From Mycobacterium sp. E183 (GTDB taxonomy: Bacteria > Actinomycetota > Actinomycetes > Mycobacteriales > Mycobacteriaceae): a stretch of 64,000 bases of DNA. The stretch covers positions 28,096-92,095 of the forward strand of contig NZ_LZJN01000077.1 of NCBI RefSeq assembly GCF_001667735.1. The letters run 5' to 3'. The notes under the pieces are model-generated. The model made no database searches and had not been told where the DNA came from. It saw nothing but the letters and a program-made list of their open reading frames with translations. Every line of letters starts with the position of its first letter. Positions within the stretch are counted from its first letter, which is position 1. Below, piece by piece: positions 15,714 to 25,870 of the stretch. Both the position numbers and the translations under genes were made by a program.

Positions 15714-16912
15714 CGACGCGTAGGACCCGCAGCGGAGTAGAGGATCGGTGGACGAAAACCGTCCGCGTGGACGGCAAGGCACAGACGGTGCCGTCCGCCA
15801 GCGCTGGCAAGGGTAAGCGGTACCGCGCACGCTACGTCGATGAGCGCGGGCGCGAACACGCGAAGGGATTCGACACCAAACGCGCCGCCCGGCTGTGGCT
15901 GGACAGTCAGGTGAGCACCATCGTCACCGGCACTCACGTTGCACCGCGTGACGCCGTCCTTACGGTGGCGCAGTGGTGCGAGCAGTGGATCAAGGGCTAC
16001 GAGATCAACCGGCCCAACACCGTCCGTAACGCGCGTTTCCATGTCGCCTTGATCAATATGGCCTTCGGTGACCGGCTGCTTACCTCGATTCGGCCCAGCG
16101 AGGTCAAAAGCTGGGTAGCGCGGCTGCAGGCCGATGACATGTCGGCGTCATACGTCTACGCGGTGCACAGCCGGTTACGGCAGATCCTCGCCGACGCCGT
16201 CCACGACGGCGTTCTCGGCCGTAATCCGTGTAGTCGGCGGACATCGCCACCAAGAGGTAAACAGAAGTGCTACGTGGCAACCAGCGAGCAAGTCTGGGCG
16301 TTGCACGATGAAATGCCTGAGCACCTACAGGCCGCGGTGTTGCTCGGCGCCTTTGCCGGGTTGCGGATCGGTGAGGCGTGCGGGCTGCGGGTCACCGATG
16401 TCGATTTCACTCGTGGTGTGGTCCATCCGCGGTTGCAGTACGGCGATGCTCCGCTCAAAACAGACGGCAGCGTCGCGCCCATCCCGGTTCCACACGAACT
16501 CACGCTGATACTGTCGGCCGCTGTGGCGCGACACCCTTCGGACTGGATGGTTCCCCGGTCTATCAATGGCGGGGATAAAGCGTGCTCGCCGAACACGGTC
16601 GAGGACGCGATACGGGTAGCGCGCGCCAAGGTGCCGGGATTACCGGAGAAGTTTTGTTTCCATGATCTGCGCCACTATTTCGCTTCCCTGTTGATCGCCT
16701 CAGGAGCGGATATCAAGACGGTGCAGGCGCGGCTACGTCACGCCACCGCAGCCACCACACTGGACGTGTACGGGCACTTATGGCCGGACGCCGACGAGTC
16801 CACCAGGACAGCGGTGGGCGCAGCAATCGCCGCTCGGCGCAAAACTACTGCGGACGCACTGCGGACGGGCGGCGCTGGTGCCCGGAAAACCGTAGGTCAG
16901 GAGGTTAGCTGA
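15710..16912 (+). CDS. Tyrosine site-specific integrase
   Basis: A 400-residue phage-type tyrosine recombinase. It has an N-terminal AP2-like DNA-binding arm ([19 protein letters not shown]), a SAM-like core-binding domain (about 80-170) and a catalytic domain: Arg in [23 protein letters not shown] for His-x-x-Arg, the second His near [11 protein letters not shown] and the Tyr in LDVYGHLW. All catalytic residues are present, so it should be active. It is coupled to the repressor by an ATGA overlap. Its own stop shares bases with the bsaP ATG (TGATG), so the element ends inside or just after this gene; the last 20 or so residues ([14 protein letters not shown]) may be encoded by host DNA derived from the bioB 3' end. 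Confidence 0.92.
   Translation: MTTRRTRSGVEDRWTKTVRVDGKAQTVPSASAGKGKRYRARYVDERGREHAKGFDTKRAARLWLDSQVSTIVTGTHVAPRDAVLTVAQWCEQWIKGYEINRPNTVRNARFHVALINMAFGDRLLTSIRPSEVKSWVARLQADDMSASYVYAVHSRLRQILADAVHDGVLGRNPCSRRTSPPRGKQKCYVATSEQVWALHDEMPEHLQAAVLLGAFAGLRIGEACGLRVTDVDFTRGVVHPRLQYGDAPLKTDGSVAPIPVPHELTLILSAAVARHPSDWMVPRSINGGDKACSPNTVEDAIRVARAKVPGLPEKFCFHDLRHYFASLLIASGADIKTVQARLRHATAATTLDVYGHLWPDADESTRTAVGAAIAARRKTTADALRTGGAGARKTVGQEVS
16840..16912. other. Inferred right attachment region (attR)
   Basis: The integrase is the last accessory gene and bsaP, normally next to bioB, starts at its stop codon. The crossover should therefore lie in the 3' end of the integrase frame or just before bsaP. The matching attL and the rest of bioB lie outside the window, so the core sequence cannot be read here. 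Confidence 0.4.
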
Positions 16913-17115
16913 TGAGCGAACCGGTCTACAACGTCTACACCGGCGAGTTGGGGGGCACCGCGGTGCCGACAGCGGCGCAGTTGGGTCTGGAGCCGCCCCG
17001 GTTCTGCGCGGAATGCGGACGCCGGATGGTGGTGCAGGTCCGCCCCGACGGCTGGCGGGCGCGGTGCTCGCGGCACGGACAGGTCGACTCGGTCGACCTG
17101 GAGGCCCAGCGATGA
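16912..17115 (+). CDS. bsaP: Biotin synthase auxiliary protein BsaP
   Basis: 67 residues, the Rv1590 equivalent. It has Cys32-x2-Cys35 (RFCAECGRR) and Cys52-x2-His55 (RCSRHG), a probable zinc or iron-sulfur site. In actinobacteria this small protein sits directly after bioB and is needed for biotin synthase turnover. Here bioB does not precede it; the integrase does, with a TGATG overlap, so the island separates bsaP from its usual partner and promoter. It is followed by a coupled membrane-protein gene (ATGA overlap), as in M. tuberculosis. Confidence 0.8.
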   Translation: MSEPVYNVYTGELGGTAVPTAAQLGLEPPRFCAECGRRMVVQVRPDGWRARCSRHGQVDSVDLEAQR

Positions 17116-17750
17116 CCGAGCACGCGCACACCCCGGGAAGGTCACGGGCGCGCCGTATCGGCATCGCCGTCCTGACGCCGGTGGCGGCGGGTGTGCTGGT
17201 CGGCGCCCTGTGGGCGTGGATCGCCCCGCCGATCCACGCCGTGGTGGCCCTCACGCGCGCCGGTGAACGGGTCCACGACTATCTCGGCAACGAGTCGCAG
17301 CACTTCTTCGACGCGCCCTGCCTGATGCTGGGCCTGCTCACCGTGTCGGCGGTGGTGGCGCCGGCGCTGGCGTGGCAATGGCGCGCGCGCCGGGGGCCGG
17401 GCATGGTCGTCGCCTTGGCGACCGGCCTGGTTGCCGCGGCCGCGGTCGCGGCCGCCATCGGGGCGGCGCTTGTCCGAATCAGGTACGGAGCGTTGAACTT
17501 CGACGCGGTGCCGCTGCCCAAGGGCCCGTCCGTGGCCTACGTCATCCAGGCGCCCCCGGTCTTCTTCGCAAGCGATCCGCTGCGGATCGCGCTGACGCTG
17601 CTGTGGCCCGCCGCGATCGCCGCACTGGTCTATGCGGTGCTCGCGGCCGCCGACGCCCGCGACGATCTGGGGGCTACCCCGCCGCCCGACCGGCCTTCCG
17701 ATGCGCTCCCGGTGGGAGCGGGCAGCGCCCCGGAAGCGCCCGGGTCATAG
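17112..17750 (+). CDS. DUF2567-type membrane protein (Rv1591-like)
   Basis: A 212-residue membrane protein with four probable TM helices: about 15-38, 62-82, 95-118 and 170-193. A loop of about 50 residues between the last two ([20 protein letters not shown]) is probably outside. The tail is Pro/Ala-rich. It overlaps bsaP by four bases (ATGA). Equivalent to Rv1591, which has no known function. Confidence 0.8.
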   Translation: MTEHAHTPGRSRARRIGIAVLTPVAAGVLVGALWAWIAPPIHAVVALTRAGERVHDYLGNESQHFFDAPCLMLGLLTVSAVVAPALAWQWRARRGPGMVVALATGLVAAAAVAAAIGAALVRIRYGALNFDAVPLPKGPSVAYVIQAPPVFFASDPLRIALTLLWPAAIAALVYAVLAAADARDDLGATPPPDRPSDALPVGAGSAPEAPGS

Positions 17751-19085
17751 CGGGCGGCGGTGAATCCTGCGGCCGAGGATGACCTTGGCCGCGATCTTGG
17801 TGAGCCGCGCCATGCCGACGTAGGTCATCGGGTGGAACATCGTCGGCCAGGTGGTCCGGATCAGGTGCTCGGTCAGCGGCCGGCCGTCGAACCGGTCGGT
17901 GAGCCAGCGCAGCGTCATCGGCGCCGAGAGCGGATGCAGCAGCATGTGCTCGTTGAACGCGTCCCGGTGGTAGGTCACCTGGGCGCCGCCGGCCGAATAG
18001 GCGTCGGCGAGCACGTCGATGTCGTGCACGTCGATGAGGTAGTCGTGGACGGCCTGCACGATCAACACCGGCGGTGTCGGCACCGCGACACCCAGCTTGA
18101 TGTTCTCGAACACGTGCGTGACCTCGGGCGTCGACAGGATGGCATCGAGCGGCTCGTCGAGGTAGTCGCCCATGTTCTTGCCGGCCATCTTCACGACCGC
18201 CTCCACCGTGGTCATCTTCTCCAGCGACTCGAGCAGGGCACGCCCCTCCTCGTTGCTGTGCTCCTTGATCACCCGGTCCAGCTCGGGGTAGATGTGGGCG
18301 AGGGCCGCCACCACCAGCGCAGGCAGGCCCGACAGGAAACTGCCGTTGAGCCGGCGGAAGGTGTTGCCGAGGTCGCCGACGGGCGATCCCAGCACCGCGC
18401 CGACGATGTTGAGTTCGGGCGCGTACTCGGCGCACACCTCGGCCGCCCAGGCGCTGGCCAGCCCGCCGCCGGAGTACCCCCACAGCCCGATCGGCGCCGA
18501 GGGCGAGAGCCCGAGGCGTTCCGCGCCCAGGGCGGCCCGAATGCCGTCCAGGACGCGATAGCCGGGTTCGTAGGGGGCGCCCCACAGGCCCCGCAGCCCC
18601 TCGTGGTCGGGCACGGACACGGCCCAGCCCTCGGCGACGGCCGCGGTGATCAGGAACAGTTCGAGCTGGCCGATCGAGCCGAGGGCCTTCGCCCGGCGCC
18701 GCAGCGCGTACGACGGGAAGCAGCGGGACGACACGGCGTCGATCGCGCACTGGTACGACAGCAGCGGGCACGGACGTTCCGGGGCCAGCTCGGCAGGGAC
18801 GATCACGGTGGTCGCGGCGGCCTCGGGCTCGCCGTTCATGTCCATGGTCCGGTAGAGCAGCTGGGTGGCCTTGACGGGCTGCGGGATCAGCCCGAGAAAA
18901 GCCAGCTCGACGTCGCGCGAGCGCAGGACGGTGCCGGGTTCGGCGTGTTGGAAGCCGAGGGGCGGCTGGTAGAACGGGTCGTCCGAGGGCAGCAGCGGTC
19001 GCACCTTGCGCTGCAATTCCTCGTGCGGCGGCCGGGCGATCCACTCCGCCCCGCGCGTGCCTGCCAGATTGCCGAGCTCAGCCAT
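17745..19085 (-). CDS. Secretory-lipase family hydrolase (Rv1592c-like)
   Basis: 446 residues, close to Rv1592c. The alpha/beta hydrolase fold has the nucleophile elbow [14 protein letters not shown] in the middle, the acid region [18 protein letters not shown] and a late His in [11 protein letters not shown]. It belongs to the LIP (fungal secretory-type) lipase family; Rv1592c is reported as a lipase. No clear signal peptide is seen ([15 protein letters not shown]). ATG 19085 is preceded by GGGAG. It converges on and overlaps the end of the membrane-protein gene by six bases. Confidence 0.85.
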   Translation of the reverse strand: MAELGNLAGTRGAEWIARPPHEELQRKVRPLLPSDDPFYQPPLGFQHAEPGTVLRSRDVELAFLGLIPQPVKATQLLYRTMDMNGEPEAAATTVIVPAELAPERPCPLLSYQCAIDAVSSRCFPSYALRRRAKALGSIGQLELFLITAAVAEGWAVSVPDHEGLRGLWGAPYEPGYRVLDGIRAALGAERLGLSPSAPIGLWGYSGGGLASAWAAEVCAEYAPELNIVGAVLGSPVGDLGNTFRRLNGSFLSGLPALVVAALAHIYPELDRVIKEHSNEEGRALLESLEKMTTVEAVVKMAGKNMGDYLDEPLDAILSTPEVTHVFENIKLGVAVPTPPVLIVQAVHDYLIDVHDIDVLADAYSAGGAQVTYHRDAFNEHMLLHPLSAPMTLRWLTDRFDGRPLTEHLIRTTWPTMFHPMTYVGMARLTKIAAKVILGRRIHRRPL

Positions 19086-19247
19086 TGAGGCTCCCTTCTA
19101 GGCCATCCGGCATTCTCGCGCACGAACGGCAGGTAACCAAAACGTAATCGCCGCACTGTGAGCGACTTCTTGGGTGGGCGATCCAGGTCATGCACGTCAC
19201 TGGTACCCGGTTTGCGGCTGCGTCACCCGACGACGCTTCCCGTCAGC

Positions 19248-19982
19248 CTATCCGGGACGGCGTTCGGCGGCGTCAAACTGACCCGGCGGTCGCAGCGCGG
19301 CGAATTCGTCGGTGACGCGCAACTGAGAATCGGTGAAGTGGTACAGGGCCGCCGGCCGCCCGCCGCTGCGGCCGGACTGGGCGATGGTGCCGGTCTGGCT
19401 GATCACGCCGCGGCGGACCAGCACCCGTTGCAGGTTGGTCGCGTCGACCTGGTAACCCAGCGCGGCGCCGTAGATGTCGCGAAGCGTGGAGAGCGCGAAT
19501 TCCCTTGGCGCCAAGGCGAATCCGAGGTTGGTGTAGGACAACTTGGCGATCAGCCGGGCGTGGGCGTGTGTCACCATCGGTCCGTGGTCGAAGGCCATCG
19601 GCGGCAGGCTGCTCACCGGGTGCCAACGGGTGTCCGGTGGCAGTTCCGGAGTGGCGGGGGAGGGCACCAGCCCCAGGAAGGTCGACGCGATGACGCGGGC
19701 GCCCGGCACCCGGTTGGGGTCGGAAAACACCGCCAGCTGCTCCAGGTGCGCCAGTTCCTTGAGGTCCACCTTCTCGGCCAGCTGTCGCAGGACGGAGGTG
19801 GTCATGTCCTCGTCGGTGCGCAGCCGCCCGCCGGGCAGCGACCAGGCGCCCCGCTGCGGATCCTTGGCGCGCTGCCACAACAGCACGTTCAGCTGCGGTT
19901 TCTCTGTTCGCGGCCCGTTGGTTACCCGGCGAACTTGAAACACCACCGCAAGCACCTCGTGTTCAGTGCTAGTATGGCCCAT
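19248..19982 (-). CDS. nrtR: NUDIX-domain transcriptional repressor of NAD genes (NrtR type)
   Basis: 244 residues. The N-terminal NUDIX fold ([24 protein letters not shown]) has a degenerate NUDIX box: the RExxEE core is replaced by RQLAEKV, so hydrolysis is not expected. The C-terminal part (from about 160: [20 protein letters not shown]) is a winged helix, as in NrtR. Equivalent to Rv1593c. It is divergent from nadABC, with a perfect dyad directly before its ATG. NrtR proteins sense ADP-ribose or NAD-related ligands and repress nad genes. ATG 19982 is chosen because the longer frame would run through the operator; this makes the transcript nearly leaderless. Confidence 0.85.
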   Translation of the reverse strand: MGHTSTEHEVLAVVFQVRRVTNGPRTEKPQLNVLLWQRAKDPQRGAWSLPGGRLRTDEDMTTSVLRQLAEKVDLKELAHLEQLAVFSDPNRVPGARVIASTFLGLVPSPATPELPPDTRWHPVSSLPPMAFDHGPMVTHAHARLIAKLSYTNLGFALAPREFALSTLRDIYGAALGYQVDATNLQRVLVRRGVISQTGTIAQSGRSGGRPAALYHFTDSQLRVTDEFAALRPPGQFDAAERRPG

Positions 19983-20005
19983 GTTTTCGATTATAAGTCG
20001 AAAAC
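19983..20005. promoter_or_regulatory. Perfect dyad, likely NrtR operator between nrtR and nadA
   Basis: GTTTTCGA and TCGAAAAC form perfect 8-bp arms around a 7-base spacer (TTATAAG). The site begins one base upstream of the nrtR ATG and ends 23 bases before the nadA GTG. The AT-rich centre could serve as -10 for either gene. The position between the NUDIX repressor and the nad operon makes NrtR the natural binder. Confidence 0.75.
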
Positions 20006-20028
20006 CTCCCGGGCTGAAAGGGGCCGCC

Positions 20029-21078
20029 GTGACGGTTATCAATCGCATGGACACGCTCGCTGAAGACATGATGGCCGACCTCACGAATTCGCCCGCCGGC
20101 TACGCCGGTGTCGAGGGAGACGAGCAATGGGCCGCCGAAATCCGCCGCCTGGCCAAGCTGCGCGGCGCCACCGTGCTCGCCCACAACTACCAGCTGCCCG
20201 CCATCCAGGACGTCGCCGACCACGTCGGCGATTCGCTGGCGCTCTCGCGGATCGCTGCCGAGGCTCCCGAGGACACCATCGTGTTCTGCGGCGTGCACTT
20301 CATGGCCGAGACCGCCAAGATCCTGAGCCCCGAGAAGACCGTACTCATCCCGGACCAGCGGGCCGGCTGCTCGCTGGCGGATTCCATCACCCCGGACGAA
20401 CTGCGCGCCTGGAAGGACGAGCACCCCGGCGCCGTCGTCGTCTCCTACGTCAACACCACCGCAGCGGTGAAGGCGCTCACCGACATCTGCTGCACCTCGT
20501 CCAACGCCGTCGACGTGGTCGCATCCATCGACCCCGACCGCGAGGTGCTGTTCTGCCCGGACCAGTTCCTGGGTGCGCACGTCCGCCGGGTAACCGGCCG
20601 CACCAACCTGCACGTGTGGGCCGGTGAGTGCCACGTGCACGCCGGCATCAACGGCGACGAGCTCTCCGAGCAGGCCCGTGCGAACCCCGAGGCCGAGCTC
20701 TACGTGCACCCCGAATGCGGTTGCGCCACTTCGGCGTTGTACCTCGCGGGCGAGGGCGCCTTCCCGGCGGACCGGGTCAAGATCCTGTCCACCGGCGGCA
20801 TGCTCGACGCGGCGCATCAAACGCACGCCCGCAAGGTGCTGGTCGCCACCGAGGTCGGCATGCTGCACCAATTGCGCCGGGCCGCACCGCAAGTCGACTT
20901 CCGCGCGGTCAACGACCGGGCCTCGTGCAAGTACATGAAGATGATCACGCCGGCGGCGCTGCTGCGCTGCCTGGTCGACGGGGCCGACGAAGTCGACGTC
21001 GACCCGGAGATCGCGGCGGCCGGCCGCCGCAGCGTGCAGCGAATGATCGAGATCGGCCAGCCGGGCGGTGGTGAATGA
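20029..21078 (+). CDS. nadA: Quinolinate synthase
   Basis: 349 residues. It condenses iminoaspartate with dihydroxyacetone phosphate to quinolinate in de novo NAD synthesis and carries a 4Fe-4S cluster. Family motifs are present: [44 protein letters not shown] and [10 protein letters not shown], which include the cluster cysteines. GTG 20029, preceded by AAAGGGG, matches the M. tuberculosis N-terminus (VINRMDTL). The longer frame starting at 19966 would run through the operator and is rejected. It overlaps nadB by four bases (ATGA) and is probably repressed by NrtR. Confidence 0.95.
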   Translation: MTVINRMDTLAEDMMADLTNSPAGYAGVEGDEQWAAEIRRLAKLRGATVLAHNYQLPAIQDVADHVGDSLALSRIAAEAPEDTIVFCGVHFMAETAKILSPEKTVLIPDQRAGCSLADSITPDELRAWKDEHPGAVVVSYVNTTAAVKALTDICCTSSNAVDVVASIDPDREVLFCPDQFLGAHVRRVTGRTNLHVWAGECHVHAGINGDELSEQARANPEAELYVHPECGCATSALYLAGEGAFPADRVKILSTGGMLDAAHQTHARKVLVATEVGMLHQLRRAAPQVDFRAVNDRASCKYMKMITPAALLRCLVDGADEVDVDPEIAAAGRRSVQRMIEIGQPGGGE

Positions 21079-22652
21079 TCGTCCGCCCGGCCTGGACGCA
21101 CAGCGCTGACGTCGTCGTCATCGGCACCGGTGTCGCGGGATTGGCCGCGGCGCTGGCCGCCCACCGCGCCGGCCGCAGCGTCGTCGTGCTGAGCAAGGCC
21201 GACCAGGCGCGCGGGGTGACCGCGACCCACTACGCCCAGGGCGGCATCGCCGTGGTCCTGCCCGACAACGACGATTCCGTCGAGGCCCATGTCGCCGACA
21301 CCGTGACCGCGGGCGCCGGCCTGTGCGATCCCGACGCGGTGACCTCGATCGTCGCCGACGGCTATCGTGCGGTGTCCGAATTGGTCGGCGCCGGAGCGCG
21401 ATTCGACGAGGCGACGCCCGGCCGCTGGGACGTCACGCGCGAGGGCGGGCACTCCCGGCGGCGGATCGTGCACGCCGGCGGCGACGCCACCGGTGCCGAG
21501 GTGCAGCGAGCGCTCGACCACGCCGCCCGGCTGCTGGACATCCGCACCGGTCACGTCGGCCTGCGCGTGCTGCACGACGGAGCCGCGGTGACCGGCGTCT
21601 CCGTCGGCAACCCGGACGGCTACGGCATCATCCACGCGCCGGCGGTCATCCTGGCCTCCGGCGGGCTCGGGCACCTCTACGGCGCGACGACCAATCCGGA
21701 CGGCTCCACCGGCGACGGCATCGCGCTGGCGTTGTGGGCCGGTGTCGCGGTCAGCGACCTGGAGTTCATCCAGTTCCACCCCACGATGCTGTACGCCGGC
21801 GCGGCAGGCGGCCGGCGGCCGCTGGTCACCGAGGCCATCCGCGGTGAGGGCGCCATACTGGTTGACCGGCAAGGCAATTCGGTCACCGCCGGCGTCCACC
21901 CGATGGGTGACCTGGCGCCGCGGGACGTCGTCGCCGCGGCCATCGACACGCGGCTGAAGGCCACCGGCGACCCGTGCGTCTTCCTCGACGCCCGCGGCAT
22001 CGCCGGTTTCGCGGCCCGCTTCCCCACGGTGACCGCCGCGTGCCGGGCCGCCGGCATCGACCCCGTCCGCCAACCCATCCCGGTCGTGCCGGGGGCGCAT
22101 TACAGCTGCGGCGGCGTCGTCACCGACGTGCACGGGCAGACCGAACTCCCGGGCCTGTTCGCCGCCGGCGAGGTGGCGCGCACCGGCATGCACGGGGCCA
22201 ACCGGCTGGCGTCCAACAGCCTGCTGGAAGGCCTGGTGGTGGGGGGCCGAGCCGGCAGGGCCGCGGCCGCGCACGCGACGGCGGCGGGCCGCACCCGCGC
22301 GGTCGCACCCGAGCCCAGCGCCCACACCGCGCCCGAGCGCGCCGAACTGCAGGCCACGATGAGCCGCGACGCTTCGGTGGTGCGCGACGCCGCCGGGCTG
22401 ACGCGGCTGTCGGACGCGCTGGCGGGTGCGCCGGCGCGCGTCATCGCCGGCCGCCGCGATTTCGAGGACGTGGCGCTGGCCGTCGCCGCCCGCGCGGTGA
22501 CCGCGGCGGCCCTGGCCCGCAACGAGAGCCGGGGCTGCCATCACCGCGCGGAATACCCGGACCCCGCACCCGAACAGGGCCGCAGCAGCGTGCTGCGGCT
22601 GGCCGACGACCGGAACTCGGTACTGGTGGAGGCGCTGGCGGCGGTGGGCTGA
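21075..22652 (+). CDS. nadB: L-aspartate oxidase
   Basis: 525 residues. This flavoenzyme oxidises L-aspartate to iminoaspartate, the NadA substrate. It has the FAD dinucleotide-binding start [18 protein letters not shown], the flavoprotein motif [12 protein letters not shown], a GAHYSCGGV catalytic loop and [19 protein letters not shown] near the C-terminal part. Length is normal. The gene overlaps nadA (ATGA) and nadC (TGATG), so the three are translationally coupled. Confidence 0.95.
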   Translation: MIVRPAWTHSADVVVIGTGVAGLAAALAAHRAGRSVVVLSKADQARGVTATHYAQGGIAVVLPDNDDSVEAHVADTVTAGAGLCDPDAVTSIVADGYRAVSELVGAGARFDEATPGRWDVTREGGHSRRRIVHAGGDATGAEVQRALDHAARLLDIRTGHVGLRVLHDGAAVTGVSVGNPDGYGIIHAPAVILASGGLGHLYGATTNPDGSTGDGIALALWAGVAVSDLEFIQFHPTMLYAGAAGGRRPLVTEAIRGEGAILVDRQGNSVTAGVHPMGDLAPRDVVAAAIDTRLKATGDPCVFLDARGIAGFAARFPTVTAACRAAGIDPVRQPIPVVPGAHYSCGGVVTDVHGQTELPGLFAAGEVARTGMHGANRLASNSLLEGLVVGGRAGRAAAAHATAAGRTRAVAPEPSAHTAPERAELQATMSRDASVVRDAAGLTRLSDALAGAPARVIAGRRDFEDVALAVAARAVTAAALARNESRGCHHRAEYPDPAPEQGRSSVLRLADDRNSVLVEALAAVG

Positions 22653-23503
22653 TGATGCTTCCCGACGAACGGAGTGCCGCACAGGACATCATTCGGCGCG
22701 CGCTGGAAGAGGACCTGCGCTACGGGCCCGACGTCACCACGCTCGCGACCGTGCCCGCCGGCGCGGTGGCCACGGCGTCGATGGTGCCCCGGCAGCCCGG
22801 CGTGATCGCGGGCGTGGAGGTCGCCCTGCTGGTCCTCGACGCCGTCCTCGCCGGCGGCTACGAGGTGGTGCACGCCGTCGAGGACGGCGCTCGGCTGCAG
22901 CCCGGCGAGCCGGTGCTGACCGTGCGCGCCGATACCCGCGGCCTGCTGACCGCCGAGCGGACCATGCTGAACCTGGTCTGTCACCTGTCGGGCATCGCCA
23001 CCACGACGGCGGCGTGGGTCGAGGCCGTGGACGGCACCAAGGCCAAGATCCGCGACACCCGCAAGACGTTGCCGGGCCTGCGCGCGCTGCAGAAATACGC
23101 GGTGCGGGCCGGCGGGGGTGTCAACCACCGGCTGGGGCTGGGGGACGCGGCGCTCATCAAAGACAACCATGTGGTGGCCGCGGGATCGGTGGTCGGCGCG
23201 CTGCGGGCGGTGCGCGACGCCGCGCCCGACCTGCCGTGCGAGGTCGAGGTGGACTCCCTCGAACAGCTCGACGAGGTGCTCGCCGAAAAGCCCGAACTGG
23301 TGCTGCTGGACAACTTCCCGGTATGGCAGACGCAGATGGCCGTGCAGCGGCGCGACGCGCGCGCCCCCGCGGTGCTGCTCGAATCGTCCGGCGGGCTCAG
23401 CCTTCAGAACGCCGCCACGTACGCAGCGACCGGGGTGGACTACCTGGCCGTCGGCGCGCTGACACACTCGGTGCGCGCGCTCGACATCGGCCTGGACATG
23501 TAG
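22652..23503 (+). CDS. nadC: Nicotinate-nucleotide pyrophosphorylase (quinolinate phosphoribosyltransferase)
   Basis: 283 residues. It converts quinolinate and PRPP to nicotinate mononucleotide. Visible motifs are EEDLRYGPDVTT at the start, IRDTRKTLPGLRALQKYAV and GGVNHRLGLGDAALIKDNH for PRPP/quinolinate binding, and EVEVDSLEQL and LLDNF in the barrel. The ATG overlaps the nadB stop (TGATG). The longer upstream frame in the same phase is antisense-free but lies inside nadB and is not used. Confidence 0.95.
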   Translation: MMLPDERSAAQDIIRRALEEDLRYGPDVTTLATVPAGAVATASMVPRQPGVIAGVEVALLVLDAVLAGGYEVVHAVEDGARLQPGEPVLTVRADTRGLLTAERTMLNLVCHLSGIATTTAAWVEAVDGTKAKIRDTRKTLPGLRALQKYAVRAGGGVNHRLGLGDAALIKDNHVVAAGSVVGALRAVRDAAPDLPCEVEVDSLEQLDEVLAEKPELVLLDNFPVWQTQMAVQRRDARAPAVLLESSGGLSLQNAATYAATGVDYLAVGALTHSVRALDIGLDM

Positions 23504-23517
23504 GACTTACCGGCCGG

Positions 23518-23949
23518 TCATCCCCGCGCCAACGCGTCGGCGGCCGAGCGTGCCGAAAGAGCTTCGAGCACAGCACATTCCGCTTCATACACGGCGGCCT
23601 CGGCGAAATCGATGGTATCGAGCGCGTAGCCGATGGCCATGTTGGCGTAGGCGTCCATCTCCTTGGCTTCGTGCTGGGCATTCTTCTCGGCCAGGTCTTT
23701 GCGGATCTTGGCGACGTGAGACTTCCATTTCTCGGCGATTTCCCGCCAGTGCTTCGACGCGTCATCGTCAGCGGCTGAGGCCCGGTCTTGCAAATGGTCG
23801 GCGGCTTGGTCTGCCCTGTCGCGGGCGTGGGCCGCGTCCGCCTGGACCTGTTCACGGGCCTGCTGCGCCGCGGCACGCACCTTGTCGTTGGCCTCCCTGG
23901 CGGCGGTGGAGATTTTTTCGAACCGGGCGGTCAGGTCGTTGTCGGCCAT
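23518..23949 (-). CDS. Conserved coiled-coil protein
   Basis: 143 residues, highly charged, Ala-rich and predicted almost wholly helical. Residues about 10-65 (REANDKVRAAAQQAREQV, ARDRADQAADHLQ) look like a long coiled coil. A conserved-looking C-terminal part reads AYANMAIGYALDTIDFAE. No TM segment, signal peptide or enzyme motif. ATG 23949 is preceded by AAGGG; the upstream start adds only seven residues. Convergent with nadC. Function unknown; similar short proteins occur in other mycobacteria. Confidence 0.75.
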   Translation of the reverse strand: MADNDLTARFEKISTAAREANDKVRAAAQQAREQVQADAAHARDRADQAADHLQDRASAADDDASKHWREIAEKWKSHVAKIRKDLAEKNAQHEAKEMDAYANMAIGYALDTIDFAEAAVYEAECAVLEALSARSAADALARG

Positions 23950-24070
23950 GGGGAGATCCCTTCTGCTCAAGGGGTTGGTTGTGCACCTGTCATCGTCTCG
24001 CCGCGCCGCGCGCCGCCGTAGGGTCCTAAGTCCTTGCTCGCGAACGGATTTGACACCGGTGTCACAGTCT

Positions 24071-24643
24071 TCACATCCGCATCGTCAGCAGCGTCCGCGC
24101 GGCGGGCTTGGCGGCTTCCAGCGCGCCCGCGTCACCGGAGATCCGGGACAGGATCAGTGCGCCCTCGATCAGCGAGATCACCGCCAGCGCAACCTGTTCG
24201 GCCTTTGCCTCGGACCAGCCGTCGGAGCGCAGCCGCTGCTCGACCGCCGCGCACCAGCCCCTGAAGGCACGCGCCGACGCCTCGCGCACCAGTGGGCTCG
24301 CGTGCACCGACTCGGTCGCGATCGGTTCGATCGGGCAGCCGTCGCGCCGGTCGCCGGCCAACCCGGCCGCCAGCAGGTCGATCCAGCGGTCGACGATGTC
24401 GGCCGCGGGCCGGCCGGTCGCCAGGAATCGGCGCAGCAGCTGCTCGATGCCGGTGCCTTCGGCTTCGACGACCGCCGCGGCCAGTTGCTGCTTGCCCCGG
24501 GGGAAGTGGTGATACAGCGAACCGGGTTTGACGCCGGCCTCGTCGAGGATCTGGTTCAGCCCGGTCGCCGCGTAGCCCTGGCGGCGAAACAGCGTGGCGG
24601 CCGTCTCGACCAACGCGGCGCGGCTGCGGTCGGGTCTCGGCAT
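24071..24643 (-). CDS. TetR-family regulator
   Basis: 190 residues. The N-terminal HTH is canonical (RAALVETAATLFRRQGYAAT, LNQILDEAGVKPGSLYHHFP, KQQLAAAV). The C-terminal domain (LIEGALILSRISGD) matches the LmrA/YxaF-type TetR_C. ATG 24643 begins MPRPDRSRAAL at the normal distance from the HTH; the longer TTG frame runs through the palindrome. It is divergent from the alcohol dehydrogenase and probably represses it and itself; the ligand is unknown. Confidence 0.85.
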   Translation of the reverse strand: MPRPDRSRAALVETAATLFRRQGYAATGLNQILDEAGVKPGSLYHHFPRGKQQLAAAVVEAEGTGIEQLLRRFLATGRPAADIVDRWIDLLAAGLAGDRRDGCPIEPIATESVHASPLVREASARAFRGWCAAVEQRLRSDGWSEAKAEQVALAVISLIEGALILSRISGDAGALEAAKPAARTLLTMRM

Positions 24644-24656
24644 GCTATTGACTTTA

Positions 24657-24674
24657 CTTGAGTGATCACTCAAG
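24657..24674. promoter_or_regulatory. 18-bp perfect palindrome, likely TetR operator
   Basis: CTTGAGTGATCACTCAAG is a perfect palindrome midway between the tetR ATG (24643) and the dehydrogenase ATG (24684). The core GAGTGATCACTC is typical of TetR-family sites. It lies 10 bases before the dehydrogenase start, so binding should block both genes. Confidence 0.75.
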
Positions 24675-24683
24675 AATGCAGAG

Positions 24684-25712
24684 ATGAGGCAGCTGACGTA
24701 CGAGGAAGCCGGGCGCTACGCGTGGCGCGAGGTGCCCGAACCGCAGATCACCGCGCCCGGGCAGGCGCTGGTGCGGCCGCTGGCGGTGGCGTGTTGCGAC
24801 CTCGACGTCGCGGTGTGCAACGGGCGGCTGCCGTTGCCGCCGGGGTATGCGGTCGGGCACGAAGGGCTGGCCGAGGTCGTCGCCGTGGGCGACGACGTCA
24901 CGGGCGTCCGGGTGGGCGACCGCGTCGTGGTGCCGTTTCAGATCAACTGCGGCGATTGCCGCGAATGCCGCCGCGGCGTGACCGGCTCGTGCAGCGCGGT
25001 GCCGTTCATGGCGGCCTACGGGATGGCGCCGATCGCCGGCCTGGACGGCGGCGGGTTCATGTCGGACCTGGTGCTGGTTCCGTACGCCGATGCGATGCTC
25101 ATCCCGTTTCCGGACGCCGTCGACCCGGTTTCGATCGCGTCCCTGTCGGACAACATTCCCGACGGCTGGCGCACCGTCGGGCCGTTCGCTGCGGAGCTGG
25201 ACACGCTCGATCCCGTCGATCGCCGCGTCCTGGTCCTCGGACGGCTGTCGATCGGCCTGTATTCCGCCGCGATCGCCGCGGCGCTCGGGGCCCACGTCGA
25301 CTACGTCGACACCGACCCGCAGCGGCTGGCCGCCGCCGAGAAGCTCGGCGCGGTGGTCCATGATGCCGCCAAACCCGACAAGTCGTGGGGCGCTTACCCG
25401 GTCACCGTGCACACCACCAGCGATGCGACCCTGCTGGCGGCGACGCTGCGCGCCACCTGGCCGGACGGCGTGTGCACCGACACCGGGATCTACCCCGAAT
25501 ACAAAGTCGAGATGCCGTTGCTGCCGATGTACTCACGCGGCGTGCGGTTCGTCACCGGCCGCGTCAGCGCGCGCACGGTGATCCCGCGGGTGCTCGACCT
25601 GCTCGCGGGCGGCCTGGACGTGTCGCCGGCGGTCGACCGCGTCGTCGCGTGGGAAGACGCCCCCTCGGCCTGGCCGACGATGACCGGAAAGACCGTCTTC
25701 ACCCGCGCGTAG
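24684..25712 (+). CDS. Zinc-type alcohol dehydrogenase (MDR family)
   Basis: 342 residues of the medium-chain dehydrogenase/reductase family. Catalytic zinc motifs include [11 protein letters not shown] and [15 protein letters not shown]; the structural zinc loop [15 protein letters not shown] has four cysteines. The Rossmann part is less standard ([22 protein letters not shown] lacks GxGxxG), so cofactor use is uncertain. The C-terminal part ends in KTVFTRA. It is divergent from the TetR gene across an 18-bp palindrome and is probably induced by the same compound. Substrate unknown. Confidence 0.8.
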   Translation: MRQLTYEEAGRYAWREVPEPQITAPGQALVRPLAVACCDLDVAVCNGRLPLPPGYAVGHEGLAEVVAVGDDVTGVRVGDRVVVPFQINCGDCRECRRGVTGSCSAVPFMAAYGMAPIAGLDGGGFMSDLVLVPYADAMLIPFPDAVDPVSIASLSDNIPDGWRTVGPFAAELDTLDPVDRRVLVLGRLSIGLYSAAIAAALGAHVDYVDTDPQRLAAAEKLGAVVHDAAKPDKSWGAYPVTVHTTSDATLLAATLRATWPDGVCTDTGIYPEYKVEMPLLPMYSRGVRFVTGRVSARTVIPRVLDLLAGGLDVSPAVDRVVAWEDAPSAWPTMTGKTVFTRA

Positions 25713-25870
25713 CGCCGTCGGGCGTGCATTCCGGGCGTCGGGCGTGCGCCCAGGGCGGGCCCCGGCCGCGTGTCGCCGCCATGAGCGCACGCGCAAAGCC
25801 GTGCGCGCACGCCAGAAGCTGTCAACGCAAGAAAAAGCCGCGAACGCCGCCGCAACAGCGCGCCCGGGTC

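Noticed and set aside
1..16912. Complete prophage
   Set aside because: Integrase, excisionase and repressor are present, but no terminase, capsid, portal or tail genes are seen in the visible part, so an integrative element or prophage remnant is the safer description.
17760..19088. 442-residue plus-strand frame
   Set aside because: Lies antisense to the Rv1592c-like lipase over its whole length; His/Arg/Gly-rich composition is typical of reversed GC-rich coding DNA.
20817..22682. 621-residue minus-strand frame
   Set aside because: Antisense to nadB and parts of nadA; no family features and no binding site.
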